Positions 9,383-18,604 of a stretch of DNA of 59,467 nt are shown piece by piece (position 1 is the first letter of the stretch; each line of letters starts with the position of its first letter). The notes beneath the pieces were generated by a model. That model was not told the origin of the DNA. It did no database searches and was given only the letters and a program-made list of their open reading frames with translations. Location: the NCBI GenBank assembly GCA_947449135.1, contig CANFQO010000013.1, positions 1 to 59,467 on the forward strand, in the 5' to 3' direction. The DNA is from Planctomycetaceae bacterium. Its GTDB lineage: Bacteria > Planctomycetota > Planctomycetia > Pirellulales > UBA1268. The translations under genes and the position numbers were made by a program.

Positions 9383-9664
9383 ATGCGGATCAACGCCTGG
9401 ACCTTGTTTCTCTCGGTTGTGACTGTCGCCAGCCTCGACTCCATCGCCTGTGCCGCGCCGAGCAAGGCTGCCGATCCGCAGAAGAACTTCACCAAGAAAG
9501 ACACCAACAGCGACGGCTTCCTCACGCTCGATGAGTACAAGTCGGGCATGAAAGACAAGCAGCTGAAAAATGCCGACAAGAGGTTCAAGAAGAGCGACAC
9601 CAGCGGCGACGGCAAGCTGTCGTTCGACGAGTTCAAGGCCGGCATGCCAAAGCCCAAGGAGTGA
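9383..9664 (+). CDS. Small secreted EF-hand calcium-binding protein
   Basis: This 93-residue protein has a signal peptide (about 1-26, ending near IACAAPSKA) and two canonical EF-hand loops, DTNSDGFLTLDE and DTSGDGKLSFDE. Each has Asp at positions 1, 3 or 5 and an acidic residue at position 12. An AAAGGA ribosome-binding site precedes the ATG. Small exported EF-hand proteins are numerous in planctomycetes. They probably bind calcium in the periplasm or at the cell surface, with unknown partners. The gene is 28 bp upstream of the DUF1549/DUF1553 gene and may be co-transcribed with it. Confidence 0.88.
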   Translation: MRINAWTLFLSVVTVASLDSIACAAPSKAADPQKNFTKKDTNSDGFLTLDEYKSGMKDKQLKNADKRFKKSDTSGDGKLSFDEFKAGMPKPKE

Positions 9665-9692
9665 TTCCGCCCCGCGGACACGCTCGACTCCG

Positions 9693-11735
9693 ATGCATTT
9701 ACCGACTGTCCTCAAAGCCATGCAACGGGTGATCGCGTGCCTGCTCGTTGTGGCGGCGGCGTTGGCCGTTGAGGCCGCGCCGGCGACCAAGGCGGCGCGG
9801 GCCGCCAAGCGGGCGGAAAAAAACTCTGGGCAGCCCGGGGCCCGGCTGCCGGCGGCGGTGCTCGAAGCACCAGCGAGTCCCGTCATGCAGGTGGCATCTG
9901 TCGACCGCGCACGGCGGCCAGTTGTGGAGGCAGCCGCCCGGCAGATCGACAGCCTCCTCGAGCAGCACTGGCACGAGCACGGCGTCGCCGGCAGCGAGCC
10001 GCTCAGCGACGCTCAGTTCGTCCGCCGCATCCATCTCGAACTCGCCGGTCAGATTCCGACCTTCGACGACACGATGCGGTTTCTCGATTCGAAGTCGCCG
10101 TCCAAGCGGGCCGATCTCATCGACGAGCTTCTCGAGAGCTCCGATTACGTCAGCCACACCTACAATTTCTGGGCCGACATCCTCCGCCTCTGCGAGCGGC
10201 CCCAGAAGGACCTCTTTTTCGAGCCCTATCTCGACTGGGTGAAGCGATCGATCGCCGACAACCGCCCGTACGATCAGTGGGTTCACGAGCTGCTCACGGC
10301 CGATGGCAAGGTCTGGGAGAATCCGGCCGTCGGCTTCCAGCTCCGCGACAAGGGCATGCCACTCCCGTATGTCGACAACACGGTCCGCGTGTTCCTCGGC
10401 ACGCAGATCGGCTGCGCTCAGTGCCACGACCATCCGTTCGACTCCTGGACCCAGCACCAGTTCTACGAACTGGCCGCCCTCACATCGGGTACACGGATGC
10501 GGCTGGAGGGTGCCGTTGGGAAGAAGAAGGGGATGACGAAGGAGGAGGCGAAAGAAGCGGCGCTGGCGGCACGGCAGGCCAATACCGAGACCTTCCGCCA
10601 GGTCCGCCAGATCGTGGTGGAAGCCAACCAGCAGATCCGCGACAAGAAGGTCGACCAGGGACTGCGGCAATTCATCAACGCTAACCTCACGAGCGTCAAC
10701 TACCATGACGCCAAACTGCTCCTGCCGCATGACTATCGCTATGACGACGCCCAGCCGCTGGCCGCCGTCGCCCCGCGGGTACTGTGGGGCGAGATTCCCA
10801 CCGCCGCCGCCGGCAAGGACGGGCGGGAGCAGTTCGCCGCCTGGCTGACTTCCAGGGAGAACAGGCAGTTTGCCCGCACAATCGCCAACCGCATGTGGAG
10901 GAAGGTGATGGGGGTCGGGCTCGTCGAGCCGGTCGACGATTTCCGCGAAGGCAACCCTGCCTCGAATCCGGAACTGCTCGAGCACCTCACCGATCTGATG
11001 CTCTCGCTCGATTTCGATCTCCGTGAGTTCATCCGCGTCATCGTCTCGACAAACGCCTACCAACGGCGAGCCGTGTTGCACGATCCGACCTCGGCGACCC
11101 CCTTCCGCTTCACGGGGCCGGCGCTCAAGCGGATGACGGCCGAGCAACTCTGGGACTCAATCCTCGTGCTCGTCGCCCACAACGAGTGGGCGTTCCAGCG
11201 GCCCACCGTCGAGGCCTACGCAGCGCGGGCGGAAGGTCACCTGACGGCACCAGGCACCAGCTACAACGATGTGGAACAGGCCTATGAACGGTTCAACCAA
11301 GCCTTCAGTAAAAAACGCTATCTGACCAGGCTGCATAAAAACTACGGATACCAGGGGCAGGTGCTCGTGCGGGCCAGCGAGCTGCCGACACCGCTGCCTT
11401 TGGGCCACTTCCTCCGGCAGTTCGGCCAGAGTGACCGGGAATCGATCGAAGGGGGTCGGACGGTCGCCACCGTGCCGCAGATCCTGTCGATGTTCAATGG
11501 CCCAATCACGCACAGCATGCTGGTGCCAGGCTCGGCGCTCCACGACGAGGTGATGTCGCACGATTCCCAGCAGGCGGTCGACGTCGTCTTCCTCTCGATC
11601 CTGTCCCACCGGCCCTCGGCCGAGGATCGTTCCTTCGCCATCCAGGAGATTCGGTCGGCCGAGACGCCGACGGCAGGGATCGGCAACCTCGTCTGGGCAC
11701 TGCTCAACACGCGGGAATTCATCTTCATCCAGTAG
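9693..11735 (+). CDS. Secreted DUF1549/DUF1553 (PSCyt2/PSD1-type) protein
   Basis: This 680-residue exported protein has a signal sequence followed by the DUF1549 region (about 95-300), which holds FVRRIHLELAGQIPT and the cytochrome-like motif CAQCHDHPFD. The DUF1553 region follows, with FARTIANRMWRKVMGVGLVEPVDDFR and a C-terminal VWALLNTREFIF. The pair of domains is a planctomycete hallmark, and it almost always precedes a DUF1501 gene, as it does here. Its biochemical role is unknown; a periplasmic redox or polysaccharide-related function is usually guessed. Two starts are possible, ATG 9693 or ATG 9720. The second gives a cleaner signal peptide (MQRVIACLLVVAAALAVEA). Neither has a strong ribosome-binding site. 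Confidence 0.9.
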   Translation: MHLPTVLKAMQRVIACLLVVAAALAVEAAPATKAARAAKRAEKNSGQPGARLPAAVLEAPASPVMQVASVDRARRPVVEAAARQIDSLLEQHWHEHGVAGSEPLSDAQFVRRIHLELAGQIPTFDDTMRFLDSKSPSKRADLIDELLESSDYVSHTYNFWADILRLCERPQKDLFFEPYLDWVKRSIADNRPYDQWVHELLTADGKVWENPAVGFQLRDKGMPLPYVDNTVRVFLGTQIGCAQCHDHPFDSWTQHQFYELAALTSGTRMRLEGAVGKKKGMTKEEAKEAALAARQANTETFRQVRQIVVEANQQIRDKKVDQGLRQFINANLTSVNYHDAKLLLPHDYRYDDAQPLAAVAPRVLWGEIPTAAAGKDGREQFAAWLTSRENRQFARTIANRMWRKVMGVGLVEPVDDFREGNPASNPELLEHLTDLMLSLDFDLREFIRVIVSTNAYQRRAVLHDPTSATPFRFTGPALKRMTAEQLWDSILVLVAHNEWAFQRPTVEAYAARAEGHLTAPGTSYNDVEQAYERFNQAFSKKRYLTRLHKNYGYQGQVLVRASELPTPLPLGHFLRQFGQSDRESIEGGRTVATVPQILSMFNGPITHSMLVPGSALHDEVMSHDSQQAVDVVFLSILSHRPSAEDRSFAIQEIRSAETPTAGIGNLVWALLNTREFIFIQ

Positions 11736-11866
11736 GAACTCGTACACCGCCGGGGTCGGGGGAAGCCGAAGCGAGTAGGCGTATCCTCGCCCCGAGTCGG
11801 AGGCTTTCACCGACACCGGCTCCCCGAACGCGATGTGCTGTCGTTCACACCAGAGGCATCACGACC

Positions 11867-13150
11867 ATGAAACACCAACGCCACTGGCTCGACGCGCTCT
11901 CCCGCCGCGAGGCCTTTGCCCGCATTGCCCGGGCGACGCTTGGTGTCGGGCTCATGCCGGCGCTCTCGCGACAGCTCGACGCGGCCGCGGTCGAAACGCC
12001 GGCCCGTGCCAAAAACATCATCTACGTGATGATGCATGGGGCGATGAGCCACCTCGACACCTTCGACCCCAAGCCTGGCCGCGAAGAGCAGGGGGAGACG
12101 AAGCCGATCCAGACGAAGACGCCGGGCATTCTCTTCGGGCACACGCTCGAAAAGCTGGCGAGCCTCTCCGACCGGCTGGCCATAATCCGCTCGCTCTCCA
12201 CAGAGACTGGCGCCCACGAGCAGGGCCGATACCTGATGCGGACGAGCTATCCGATGATCAACAGCATCCGACACCCCGCCTTTGGCGCGTGGGCGGTGCA
12301 TGGCATGGGAAAGATCAGCCGGGATCTGCCCGGCTACGTGCTCGTCGGCAACGGCAACGAGCATCCAGGCGCCGGCTTCCTCGATCCCGCACTCACGCCC
12401 GTGCCGGTCGCTGATCCCACCAAGGGCCTCGAAAACACCACGCGTCCCCGCTATCTCTCGGCGGAGAACTTCGATCGCCGGCTGGCGCTTGCCAACCGCA
12501 TCGACCGCGACTTCAAAGAGCGCTACGCCGGCCAGCAGCTCGATGCCTACAACCAGCTCTACAAAGATGCCATCCGGCTGATGGGCTCGGTCGATCTCCA
12601 GGCCTTCGACATCGCGAGGGAGAAGCCTGAGGTCCGCGAGCGGTACGGCGATTCGCAGGTGGGACTGGGCTGCCTGCTGGCGCGGCGGCTGGTCGAATCG
12701 GGCGTGCGGTGCGTCGAGGTGGAATTCGGCGGCTGGGACATGCATCGCGATGTGTTCGAGGAGATGGACGAGAAGGGCCGCCAACTCGACCGGGCAGTCG
12801 GCACACTCCTTGAGGATCTTGAAGACCGCGGGCTGCTTGCCTCGACGCTCGTCGTGCTGGCGACGGAGTTTGGCCGGACCCCGCGGATCAATGAGAACGC
12901 CGGTCGCGACCACCATCCGGGCGTCTTTTCCTGCGTGCTGGCCGGCGCCGGCGTGCAGGGGGGCGCGGTGTTTGGTGCAAGCGACGAGCGGGGCTTCCGC
13001 CCCGACAAAGATCCGGTCTCCGTCGCCGACTTCAACACCACGATCGCCGCAGCCTGCGGCCTGCCGTTTGACAAGGAGTTTCATGCTCCCAATGGACGGC
13101 CCTTCAAGATCGGCGGCGGCGGCACGCCCATCGCAGCCGTGCTGGCGTAA
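11867..13150 (+). CDS. DUF1501 protein (Tat-exported, sulfatase-fold)
   Basis: This 427-residue protein belongs to DUF1501, which has an alkaline-phosphatase/sulfatase-like fold. A twin-arginine-like leader SRREAFARIAR followed by a hydrophobic stretch suggests Tat export. Family signatures include the NIIYVMMHGAMSHLDTFDPKP opening region, the GVRCVEVEFGGWDMH segment and VLATEFGRTPRIN with GRDHHPGVF near the C-terminus. The gene follows the DUF1549/DUF1553 gene by 131 bp, the standard pairing in planctomycetes. The two products are probably exported together and act jointly. The catalytic activity is not established. Confidence 0.9.
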   Translation: MKHQRHWLDALSRREAFARIARATLGVGLMPALSRQLDAAAVETPARAKNIIYVMMHGAMSHLDTFDPKPGREEQGETKPIQTKTPGILFGHTLEKLASLSDRLAIIRSLSTETGAHEQGRYLMRTSYPMINSIRHPAFGAWAVHGMGKISRDLPGYVLVGNGNEHPGAGFLDPALTPVPVADPTKGLENTTRPRYLSAENFDRRLALANRIDRDFKERYAGQQLDAYNQLYKDAIRLMGSVDLQAFDIAREKPEVRERYGDSQVGLGCLLARRLVESGVRCVEVEFGGWDMHRDVFEEMDEKGRQLDRAVGTLLEDLEDRGLLASTLVVLATEFGRTPRINENAGRDHHPGVFSCVLAGAGVQGGAVFGASDERGFRPDKDPVSVADFNTTIAAACGLPFDKEFHAPNGRPFKIGGGGTPIAAVLA

Positions 13151-13165
13151 AAACGCGAAGCGTTT
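13151..13165 (+). terminator. Short stem-loop after the DUF1501 gene
   Basis: AAACGC-GAA-GCGTTT forms a 6-bp stem directly after the stop codon of the DUF1501 gene, ending in TTT. It may serve as a weak terminator. No longer U-tract follows. Confidence 0.35.
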
Positions 13166-13321
13166 CCAGCCACACTCGCCCGTTGCTCCTGGGCAGGCTG
13201 GGGGATTTCTGCGTGCGACGGAACCCGTGCCGCCACTACGGCGGCGGGCTCATTCCCGACTGCCAGGCCCGCCGATACCACCACCCGGGAGTGGGACAGA
13301 GTTCATCGTCAGGAGCAGATC

Positions 13322-13618
13322 ATGGCACGCAAACGCTCGTCCAAGGAAACCTATGCCCAAAAGGTGGTCGGTCTGGCCACGGTCGGCCTGCCCGCACCGG
13401 TGCAGACGGTGGCGAAGTCCCGCTGGGGATCGCGGATCCTGCTCCTGCTGATTCCGGCGCTCGTCGCCACGGGCGTGGTCACGATTTCATGGTCGGGCGG
13501 CCTGCCAAACATCACGGTGAACAAGGACCGGGCAGCCGTCGTCGGCCAGGAAGTGAAGCAGGAGGCGATCAAGGCGGCCGAGCGGGTCAGGCAGTACGGT
13601 GACAGCAACTATCGCTGA
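13322..13618 (+). CDS. Small hypothetical protein with one membrane segment
   Basis: This 98-residue protein is not a family I can name. It begins with a basic N-terminus (MARKRSSK), has a single transmembrane helix at about 38-55 (ILLLLIPALVATGVVTI) and ends in a charged, probably helical tail. The calculated topology would be N-in with the tail outside. It starts 171 bp after the DUF1501 gene, and AGGAG precedes its ATG. A perfect 8-bp hairpin follows it. Codon use resembles that of its neighbours, which supports a real gene. Confidence 0.7.
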   Translation: MARKRSSKETYAQKVVGLATVGLPAPVQTVAKSRWGSRILLLLIPALVATGVVTISWSGGLPNITVNKDRAAVVGQEVKQEAIKAAERVRQYGDSNYR

Positions 13619-13639
13619 GCCGCAGCGAGTCTTCATGTT

Positions 13640-13658
13640 TCGCTCGCATGGCGAGCGA
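13640..13658. terminator. Perfect 8-bp hairpin between the 98-aa gene and pepP
   Basis: TCGCTCGC-ATG-GCGAGCGA is a perfect inverted repeat 21 bp after the stop of the small membrane-protein gene. It lacks a U-tract on the plus strand, so termination is only a guess. Confidence 0.4.
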
Positions 13659-13739
13659 GCTGCCCGCGGCGTTGGTCCGGCGGCTGACAGGACGATCTGG
13701 CCGGTAGTGTAGGATCGGGCTTTCCTGCGGAGCCTCCCC

Positions 13740-15026
13740 ATGCGCCACGCGCCGATCCAGCCGTCTCTCTTTGTCTCCCACCGCCGGCAGCTCACGGCCC
13801 TCCTGCCGCCACAGAGCCTTGTGGTCGTGCACGCAGCCGATCGGCTGCCCACCACCGGCGATGGCACGCTGCGGCTTCATCCTGCCAGCGACCTCTTCTG
13901 GCTGACTGGGATCGAGCAGGAGGAGAGCGTGCTCGTGCTCGCGCCCGATGCCACCGACCCGGCGCAGCGGGAAATGCTCTTCGTCCGGCAGCCGAACGAG
14001 CTGCTCACGACCTGGGAGGGCCACAAGCTCTCAAAGGACCAGGCGAGGGAGATCTCGGGCGTGGCGAAGGTCCGCTGGCTGGCCGATCTTCCCGGCGTCC
14101 TGCACGCGCTGCTGTGTGAAAGTGAGCGGGTCTACCTCAACGCCAACGAGCACGAGCGTTCCGACGCCGAGGTGGAGTCCCGCGATCTACGGCTCGCCCG
14201 CCAGCTGATCGCCCGGTATCCGCTCCATCGCTACGAACGGCTCGCGCCGCTCCTGCGGCAACTGCGGGCGGTCAAGAGCCCCGCCGAGGTCGCGCTGATC
14301 CGACAGGCGGTCGACATCACCGACCACGGACTGCGCCGCGTGCTGTCGGTGCTCCGGCCGGGCGTGATGGAATTCGAACTGGAGGGCGAACTGGTCGGCG
14401 AGTTCACGCGTCGGCGGGGCCGGATGGCCTACGAACCGATCATCGCCGCCGGGAAAAATGCCTGCGTGCTCCATTACAATGACAACGATCAGGAATGCCG
14501 CGACGGCGACCTGGTCCTGATCGACGTCGGCGCCTCCTCCGCCAACTACGCCGCCGATCTCACCCGCACCTATCCGGTGAATGGAACATTCTCGCCGCGG
14601 CAGCGGGCGGTCTACGAGGCGGTGCTGCGGGTCTTGCAGCATTCGATCGCCCGGACGACCGCCGGCACGCATCTCCGCGACTGGAAACGAGCGGCCCAAC
14701 TCGAGATGAACGAGGAGCTTCTGAAGCTCGGCCTGCTCACCACTGAGCAGGTGGCCAAGGACACTCCTGAGGAGCCTGCCTGCCGGAAATACTTCATGCA
14801 CGGCCTGGGCCATTCGCTCGGCCTGGGGGTGCACGACCTCGCGCCGACCAACGGACCATTCGTGCCCGGCTGGGTCGTGACGGTCGAGCCTGGCATCTAC
14901 ATCCCCGAAGAGGGGATCGGCATCCGGCTTGAGAACGACATCCTCGTCACGGAAGAGGGGCCCGTGGACCTCTGCGCGGCAGTGCCGATCCTGCCGGACG
15001 AGATTGAATCGCTGCTGGCGCGGTAG
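13740..15026 (+). CDS. pepP: Xaa-Pro aminopeptidase (aminopeptidase P, M24B)
   Basis: This 428-residue protein joins an aminopeptidase P N-terminal domain (about 1-140) to an M24 pita-bread catalytic domain (about 170-425). It removes the N-terminal residue from peptides with proline in second position. The five metal ligands can be placed: two Asp in DVGASSANYAADLTRTYP, His in HGLGHSLGLGVHD, Glu in VEPGIY, and Glu in GIRLENDILV. The length agrees with E. coli PepP (about 440). The ATG at 13740 opens the family-typical N-terminus. The product is likely cytosolic, since no signal peptide is visible. Confidence 0.93.
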   Translation: MRHAPIQPSLFVSHRRQLTALLPPQSLVVVHAADRLPTTGDGTLRLHPASDLFWLTGIEQEESVLVLAPDATDPAQREMLFVRQPNELLTTWEGHKLSKDQAREISGVAKVRWLADLPGVLHALLCESERVYLNANEHERSDAEVESRDLRLARQLIARYPLHRYERLAPLLRQLRAVKSPAEVALIRQAVDITDHGLRRVLSVLRPGVMEFELEGELVGEFTRRRGRMAYEPIIAAGKNACVLHYNDNDQECRDGDLVLIDVGASSANYAADLTRTYPVNGTFSPRQRAVYEAVLRVLQHSIARTTAGTHLRDWKRAAQLEMNEELLKLGLLTTEQVAKDTPEEPACRKYFMHGLGHSLGLGVHDLAPTNGPFVPGWVVTVEPGIYIPEEGIGIRLENDILVTEEGPVDLCAAVPILPDEIESLLAR

Positions 15027-15126
15027 CGAGACGCGACGACACTCCGTCGTCCGGGGGCCCACTCCGTCCCCGTTCGTCCCATTTTCTGTATACTTCTGCC
15101 GCTCGTTTCCCTCAGGAGTCCACGCG

Positions 15127-15621
15127 ATGCGTCTGCTTGCCTTCGTATCCCTCGTTCTGCTCGCCCTCACACTCAGCTTCAACACCCAATTCATGGAGAC
15201 CGCCGTGGCCGCTGACACCGCCGACGTACCCCATCCGCAGCTCCCCGCCGGTGCCGGCAAGCTTGACGCCGACGCCCCGAAGACGTTTGCGACCACGCCG
15301 TCCGGACTGCAATACCGCATTCTCCGCAAGGGCACGGGCGCCAACCCCAAGGCGTCCAACGCGGTGAAGGTCAACTACCACGGCTGGCTCAATGGCGGGA
15401 AGGTGTTCGACAGTTCCTACGAGAGGGGCGAGGCCATCGAGTTTGGTCTCAATCAGGTGATCCCTGGCTGGACCGAGGGGATGCAGCTGGTCGGCGAGGG
15501 CGGCATGATCGAGTTGGTGATCCCGAGCAACCTGGGCTACGGCCCACGGGGCACTCCCGGAGGACCGATCCCCCCCAACGCCACCCTCCACTTCCTCGTC
15601 GAACTGATCGACGTGAAGTAG
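15127..15621 (+). CDS. Exported FKBP-type peptidyl-prolyl cis-trans isomerase
   Basis: This 164-residue protein carries a signal peptide (about 1-29) and a single C-terminal FKBP domain (about 60-164). The domain has the typical VKVNYHGWLNGGKVFDSSYERG, QVIPGWTEGMQLV and GYGPRGTPGGPIPPNATLHFLVEL segments. It should catalyse proline isomerisation in folding exported proteins. AGGAG lies upstream of the ATG at 15127. The gene is monocistronic, in a convergent arrangement with the flavoprotein gene, and a GC-rich hairpin separates them. Confidence 0.93.
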   Translation: MRLLAFVSLVLLALTLSFNTQFMETAVAADTADVPHPQLPAGAGKLDADAPKTFATTPSGLQYRILRKGTGANPKASNAVKVNYHGWLNGGKVFDSSYERGEAIEFGLNQVIPGWTEGMQLVGEGGMIELVIPSNLGYGPRGTPGGPIPPNATLHFLVELIDVK

Positions 15622-15647
15622 TCGCCTCGACGAACCCCGCTGGCCAT

Positions 15648-15673
15648 CCGCGCACGGCTTTGGCCGTGCGCGG
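15648..15673. terminator. Strong GC-rich hairpin between convergent genes
   Basis: CCGCGCACGGC and GCCGTGCGCGG form a perfect 11-bp stem with a TTTG loop, 26 bp after the FKBP stop and 17 bp before the end of the minus-strand flavoprotein gene. It fits a bidirectional terminator, although no long T-tract flanks it. Confidence 0.55.
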
Positions 15674-15689
15674 GGCCGGCGACGTGCGT

Positions 15690-17213
15690 TCAGCCGCCGC
15701 CCGCGGTCACCCTCCTGGGCACGAGCCTTCCTGTGGTGTCGGTGAGATGCGCCCCGCGGTCACCGGCCTCGTGATACTCGGCATCCTGATTGACGTTCCA
15801 AACGTCGTAAAGACGCTCATTCGCGAGGATGTTCCGCGCCGTCAGCATCGCGGTCATCATCGCGTGGTCTTGGTTATTGTATTTGTGCATGCCGTTGCGG
15901 CCCACGAGATGCAGCCCGGGATAGTGGGCGTCGATCTCGCGGCGAATCGTCTCCACGTGCCGGGCATAGTCGTCGTCGTAGACCGGATAGGCCTTCGGCT
16001 GGCGGACCACATGGCCGTCGAGCACATCGCCCGCAGCCACCAGTCCAAGCGACTCCAGTTCCCGCGAGGCGAGTTTGACCAGGTCGGCGTCAGAACTCGA
16101 CCAGAGCCCATCCCCCTCGAAACAGAAATATTCCAATCCGTAGCACGCGAGTTTTGCGTCTGGGACCATCTCCGGCGACCAACTGGCAAAGTTCTGAACA
16201 CGCCCCACCTGCACGCCCGGCTCGTGGATGTAGATCCAGTTGTCGTCGAACCGGTTGGTGGGCCGGACGATCAGGGCCACGGTGAGAAAGTCGCGATAAC
16301 GGAGTTTCGCCGCGGCCTCGAGCACGGCTGGCGGCATGGCCGGCGTGATGCTGGCAGCCAGCTCCCGCATCGGCGCCGAGGAAATCACATGATCCGCCTC
16401 GATCCATTCACGGCTGCCGCCGGCAGTTTCAAAACCTACCCGCCAGCGACCTGTCTCTTGGACCCGCTCGAGGGCCCTCACGTCTGCCCCCATCCGAATC
16501 TCGCCACCTTGCTTGCGGGTACGGTCGGCCGCCGCCTCCCACATCATGCCCGGGCCCTTCCTGGGATAGCGGAAGGTGTCGATGAGGGTCTTGATCGTCT
16601 GCGACCGGTCCGTCGGTTTCTTCTTCCGCTTGGGAAGGATTGCCGCCAGGATCGCGCTCGACAGAGAGAGACCCTTGATCCGCTGGGCCGCCCAGTCGGC
16701 GGAAATCTCCTTGCAACTCATGCCCCAGACCTTTTCGGTGTAGGTCTTGAAGAAGATGCCGAAGAGCCGCTTGCCGAATTGGTTCGAGACCCAGTCCTCG
16801 AAGGTCCGCGGGTTCTGGACCGGAAAAACGCGGGCCTTGGCATACGATGCCACACACCGGACCGACTCAATGATGCCCAGGTTTTTGAGCGCCTCGCCCG
16901 CCTTGAGCGGGTAGGCGTAGAACTTGCCGCCGTAATAGATCCGCGAGGACCTTGGGCGATGGAGCAGGTCATCGCCCAACAGTTCTGTCCACAGGTCCTC
17001 GACTTCCTGTGATTTCGAGAAGAACCGGTGCCCACCGATGTCGAACCGGAAGCCGTGGTATTCCACAGTCCGCGAGATCCCGCCGACATACTGGGGATCG
17101 CGTTCCAGCACGGTGACCGCCACGCCCTCCCGGGTGAGCAGGTAGGCCGCCGTCAGGCCGGCCGGGCCTGCGCCAATGATCGCGACATGCTGGGGCGTCG
17201 CTTTGGAAGGCAT
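15690..17213 (-). CDS. FAD-dependent amine-oxidase-fold protein, UDP-galactopyranose-mutase-like
   Basis: This 507-residue flavoprotein begins with a Rossmann FAD motif, [15 protein letters not shown], and [13 protein letters not shown]. Family features continue with [40 protein letters not shown] and the C-terminal FAD segment [20 protein letters not shown]. This set is typical of proteins annotated as NAD(P)/FAD-dependent oxidoreductases related to UDP-galactopyranose mutase and protoporphyrinogen oxidase, often found near polysaccharide synthesis genes. The exact substrate cannot be read from the sequence. The gene lies downstream of dnaA and the cysteine desulfurase on the same strand, 184 bp after the latter. 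Confidence 0.85.
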   Translation of the reverse strand: MPSKATPQHVAIIGAGPAGLTAAYLLTREGVAVTVLERDPQYVGGISRTVEYHGFRFDIGGHRFFSKSQEVEDLWTELLGDDLLHRPRSSRIYYGGKFYAYPLKAGEALKNLGIIESVRCVASYAKARVFPVQNPRTFEDWVSNQFGKRLFGIFFKTYTEKVWGMSCKEISADWAAQRIKGLSLSSAILAAILPKRKKKPTDRSQTIKTLIDTFRYPRKGPGMMWEAAADRTRKQGGEIRMGADVRALERVQETGRWRVGFETAGGSREWIEADHVISSAPMRELAASITPAMPPAVLEAAAKLRYRDFLTVALIVRPTNRFDDNWIYIHEPGVQVGRVQNFASWSPEMVPDAKLACYGLEYFCFEGDGLWSSSDADLVKLASRELESLGLVAAGDVLDGHVVRQPKAYPVYDDDYARHVETIRREIDAHYPGLHLVGRNGMHKYNNQDHAMMTAMLTARNILANERLYDVWNVNQDAEYHEAGDRGAHLTDTTGRLVPRRVTAGGG

Positions 17214-17397
17214 CTTTGTCCTGTGTTTTCGTGGTGCAGGTTGGCCTAGTCCGAAGCCAGCCAGTGTATGCCGTCATCCGCAGCCACTCTACGCGGCCAG
17301 GCTCTCGAGACTGGACCTCAAAACGAGACGCTCAAAATCAGCAGCCCAAGAGCGTAAGCATAGACCAGCTCGGCCGGGACGGGAGATCAAAACCCCA

Positions 17398-18603
17398 TCA
17401 GCGTCGGAGCAGCGGGGCGAGTCGCTCGACGGCCTGGTCGATCTCGGTGTCGGTCGTGGTCCGCCCGACACTCAGCCGCACCGCACTGCGGACCACGTCC
17501 GGCGGCAATCCCATCGCGACGATCGCCGGTGCCGGCTCGCTCGACCCGCTCGCACAGGCGGTGCCTGTCGCCAGGCAGACGCCCGCCAGATCGGCCGCCA
17601 TCGCCAGCGTCTGCCGATCGAGGCCGGGGAATGCCACCGTGCAGATGTGCGGGCAGCGGGCGCCGCCGGCGGCGATCGCCACCGCCGGAATGCCTGCCCC
17701 CCGTGCTGCGGCGAGCAGCCGTGCCTCGAGCCGATCGCGAAGGTCGCCCACGCGGCGGGCGACCTGATCGCGGTCAGCAGCAGCCAGTTCCATGGCGCGG
17801 GCGAATCCCACTGCCAGCGGCACCGCTTCGGTCCCACCCCGCAGACCCTGCTCCTGCGTGCCGGCCTGCACCGGCTCGATGGGCACCCCGCTGCGGACGA
17901 GCAAGCCCCCGATGCCACGAGGACCGGCGAACTTATGCGGAGCAAGAGTGAGCGTGGCGGCAGGGCTTGTCTGGAATTCAATCGGCATGAAACCGGCCGC
18001 CTGGGTGGCATCCACATGGAGCAGGGTTTTCCCTCGGCCGCTCGGTCGGCTGACAATTCCGGCGAGCAACTCCATATCTTCCAGCGAACCGGTCTGCCCG
18101 CAGCCGAGCGTCAGCGACGCGATCCGCGGCCCATGCGTTTCCGTCGTTGCACGTGCCGACACCAAAGCAGCCGCAGCAGTGCCCTCGTGGGCATCAAGAT
18201 CCAGTTCGCAGAGCCGCCACCCCTGGCGACCGACGGCCAGGGCAGCGTTCACGCTGCTCGGGTGATCACGGCGGGACCACCAGATCTCGCCGGGCCCGAC
18301 CGCGCCGGCAGCCATGCCCAGAATTGCCAATTGGTTGGCCTCGCTGGCACCGGATGTAAATACCAGTCGGTCGCGGTGGATGCCAGACACTCGACCGCCA
18401 AGGATCGCCACGATCCGGTCCCGCGCATCCTCGAGCAGGCGGCGTGCAGCCCGACCTAGGGCGTGCTGGCTCGATGGATTCGCATGGGCGACTGCCTGGG
18501 CCTCCGCGATCGCCGCCGCCACGTCGGGGTCGAGCGGAGTGGCAGCGGCATGATCAAGATAGACGGTCGCAGGCGTGGCCATTCCCACAGTGTAGGGCCG
18601 CAT
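17398..18603 (-). CDS. Cysteine desulfurase (NifS/IscS family)
   Basis: This 401-residue PLP enzyme removes sulfur from cysteine for Fe-S clusters and thiolated tRNA. Features seen are YLDHAAATPLDP near the N-terminus, NPSSQHALGR, the PLP lysine in LAPHKFAGPRGIGGL, RGGTEAVPLAVGFA and the catalytic cysteine loop TACASGSSEP. The first ATG (18603) lies one base after the dnaA stop (TGAGATG), which suggests translational coupling. A second ATG at 18582 (MATPATVYLDHAAA) is an alternative start. Association of a desulfurase with dnaA is unusual. The active-site loop is compact, as in NifS-like group II enzymes, so IscS, SufS and NifS roles cannot be separated here. Confidence 0.9.
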   Translation of the reverse strand: MRPYTVGMATPATVYLDHAAATPLDPDVAAAIAEAQAVAHANPSSQHALGRAARRLLEDARDRIVAILGGRVSGIHRDRLVFTSGASEANQLAILGMAAGAVGPGEIWWSRRDHPSSVNAALAVGRQGWRLCELDLDAHEGTAAAALVSARATTETHGPRIASLTLGCGQTGSLEDMELLAGIVSRPSGRGKTLLHVDATQAAGFMPIEFQTSPAATLTLAPHKFAGPRGIGGLLVRSGVPIEPVQAGTQEQGLRGGTEAVPLAVGFARAMELAAADRDQVARRVGDLRDRLEARLLAAARGAGIPAVAIAAGGARCPHICTVAFPGLDRQTLAMAADLAGVCLATGTACASGSSEPAPAIVAMGLPPDVVRSAVRLSVGRTTTDTEIDQAVERLAPLLRR

Positions 18604-18604
18604 C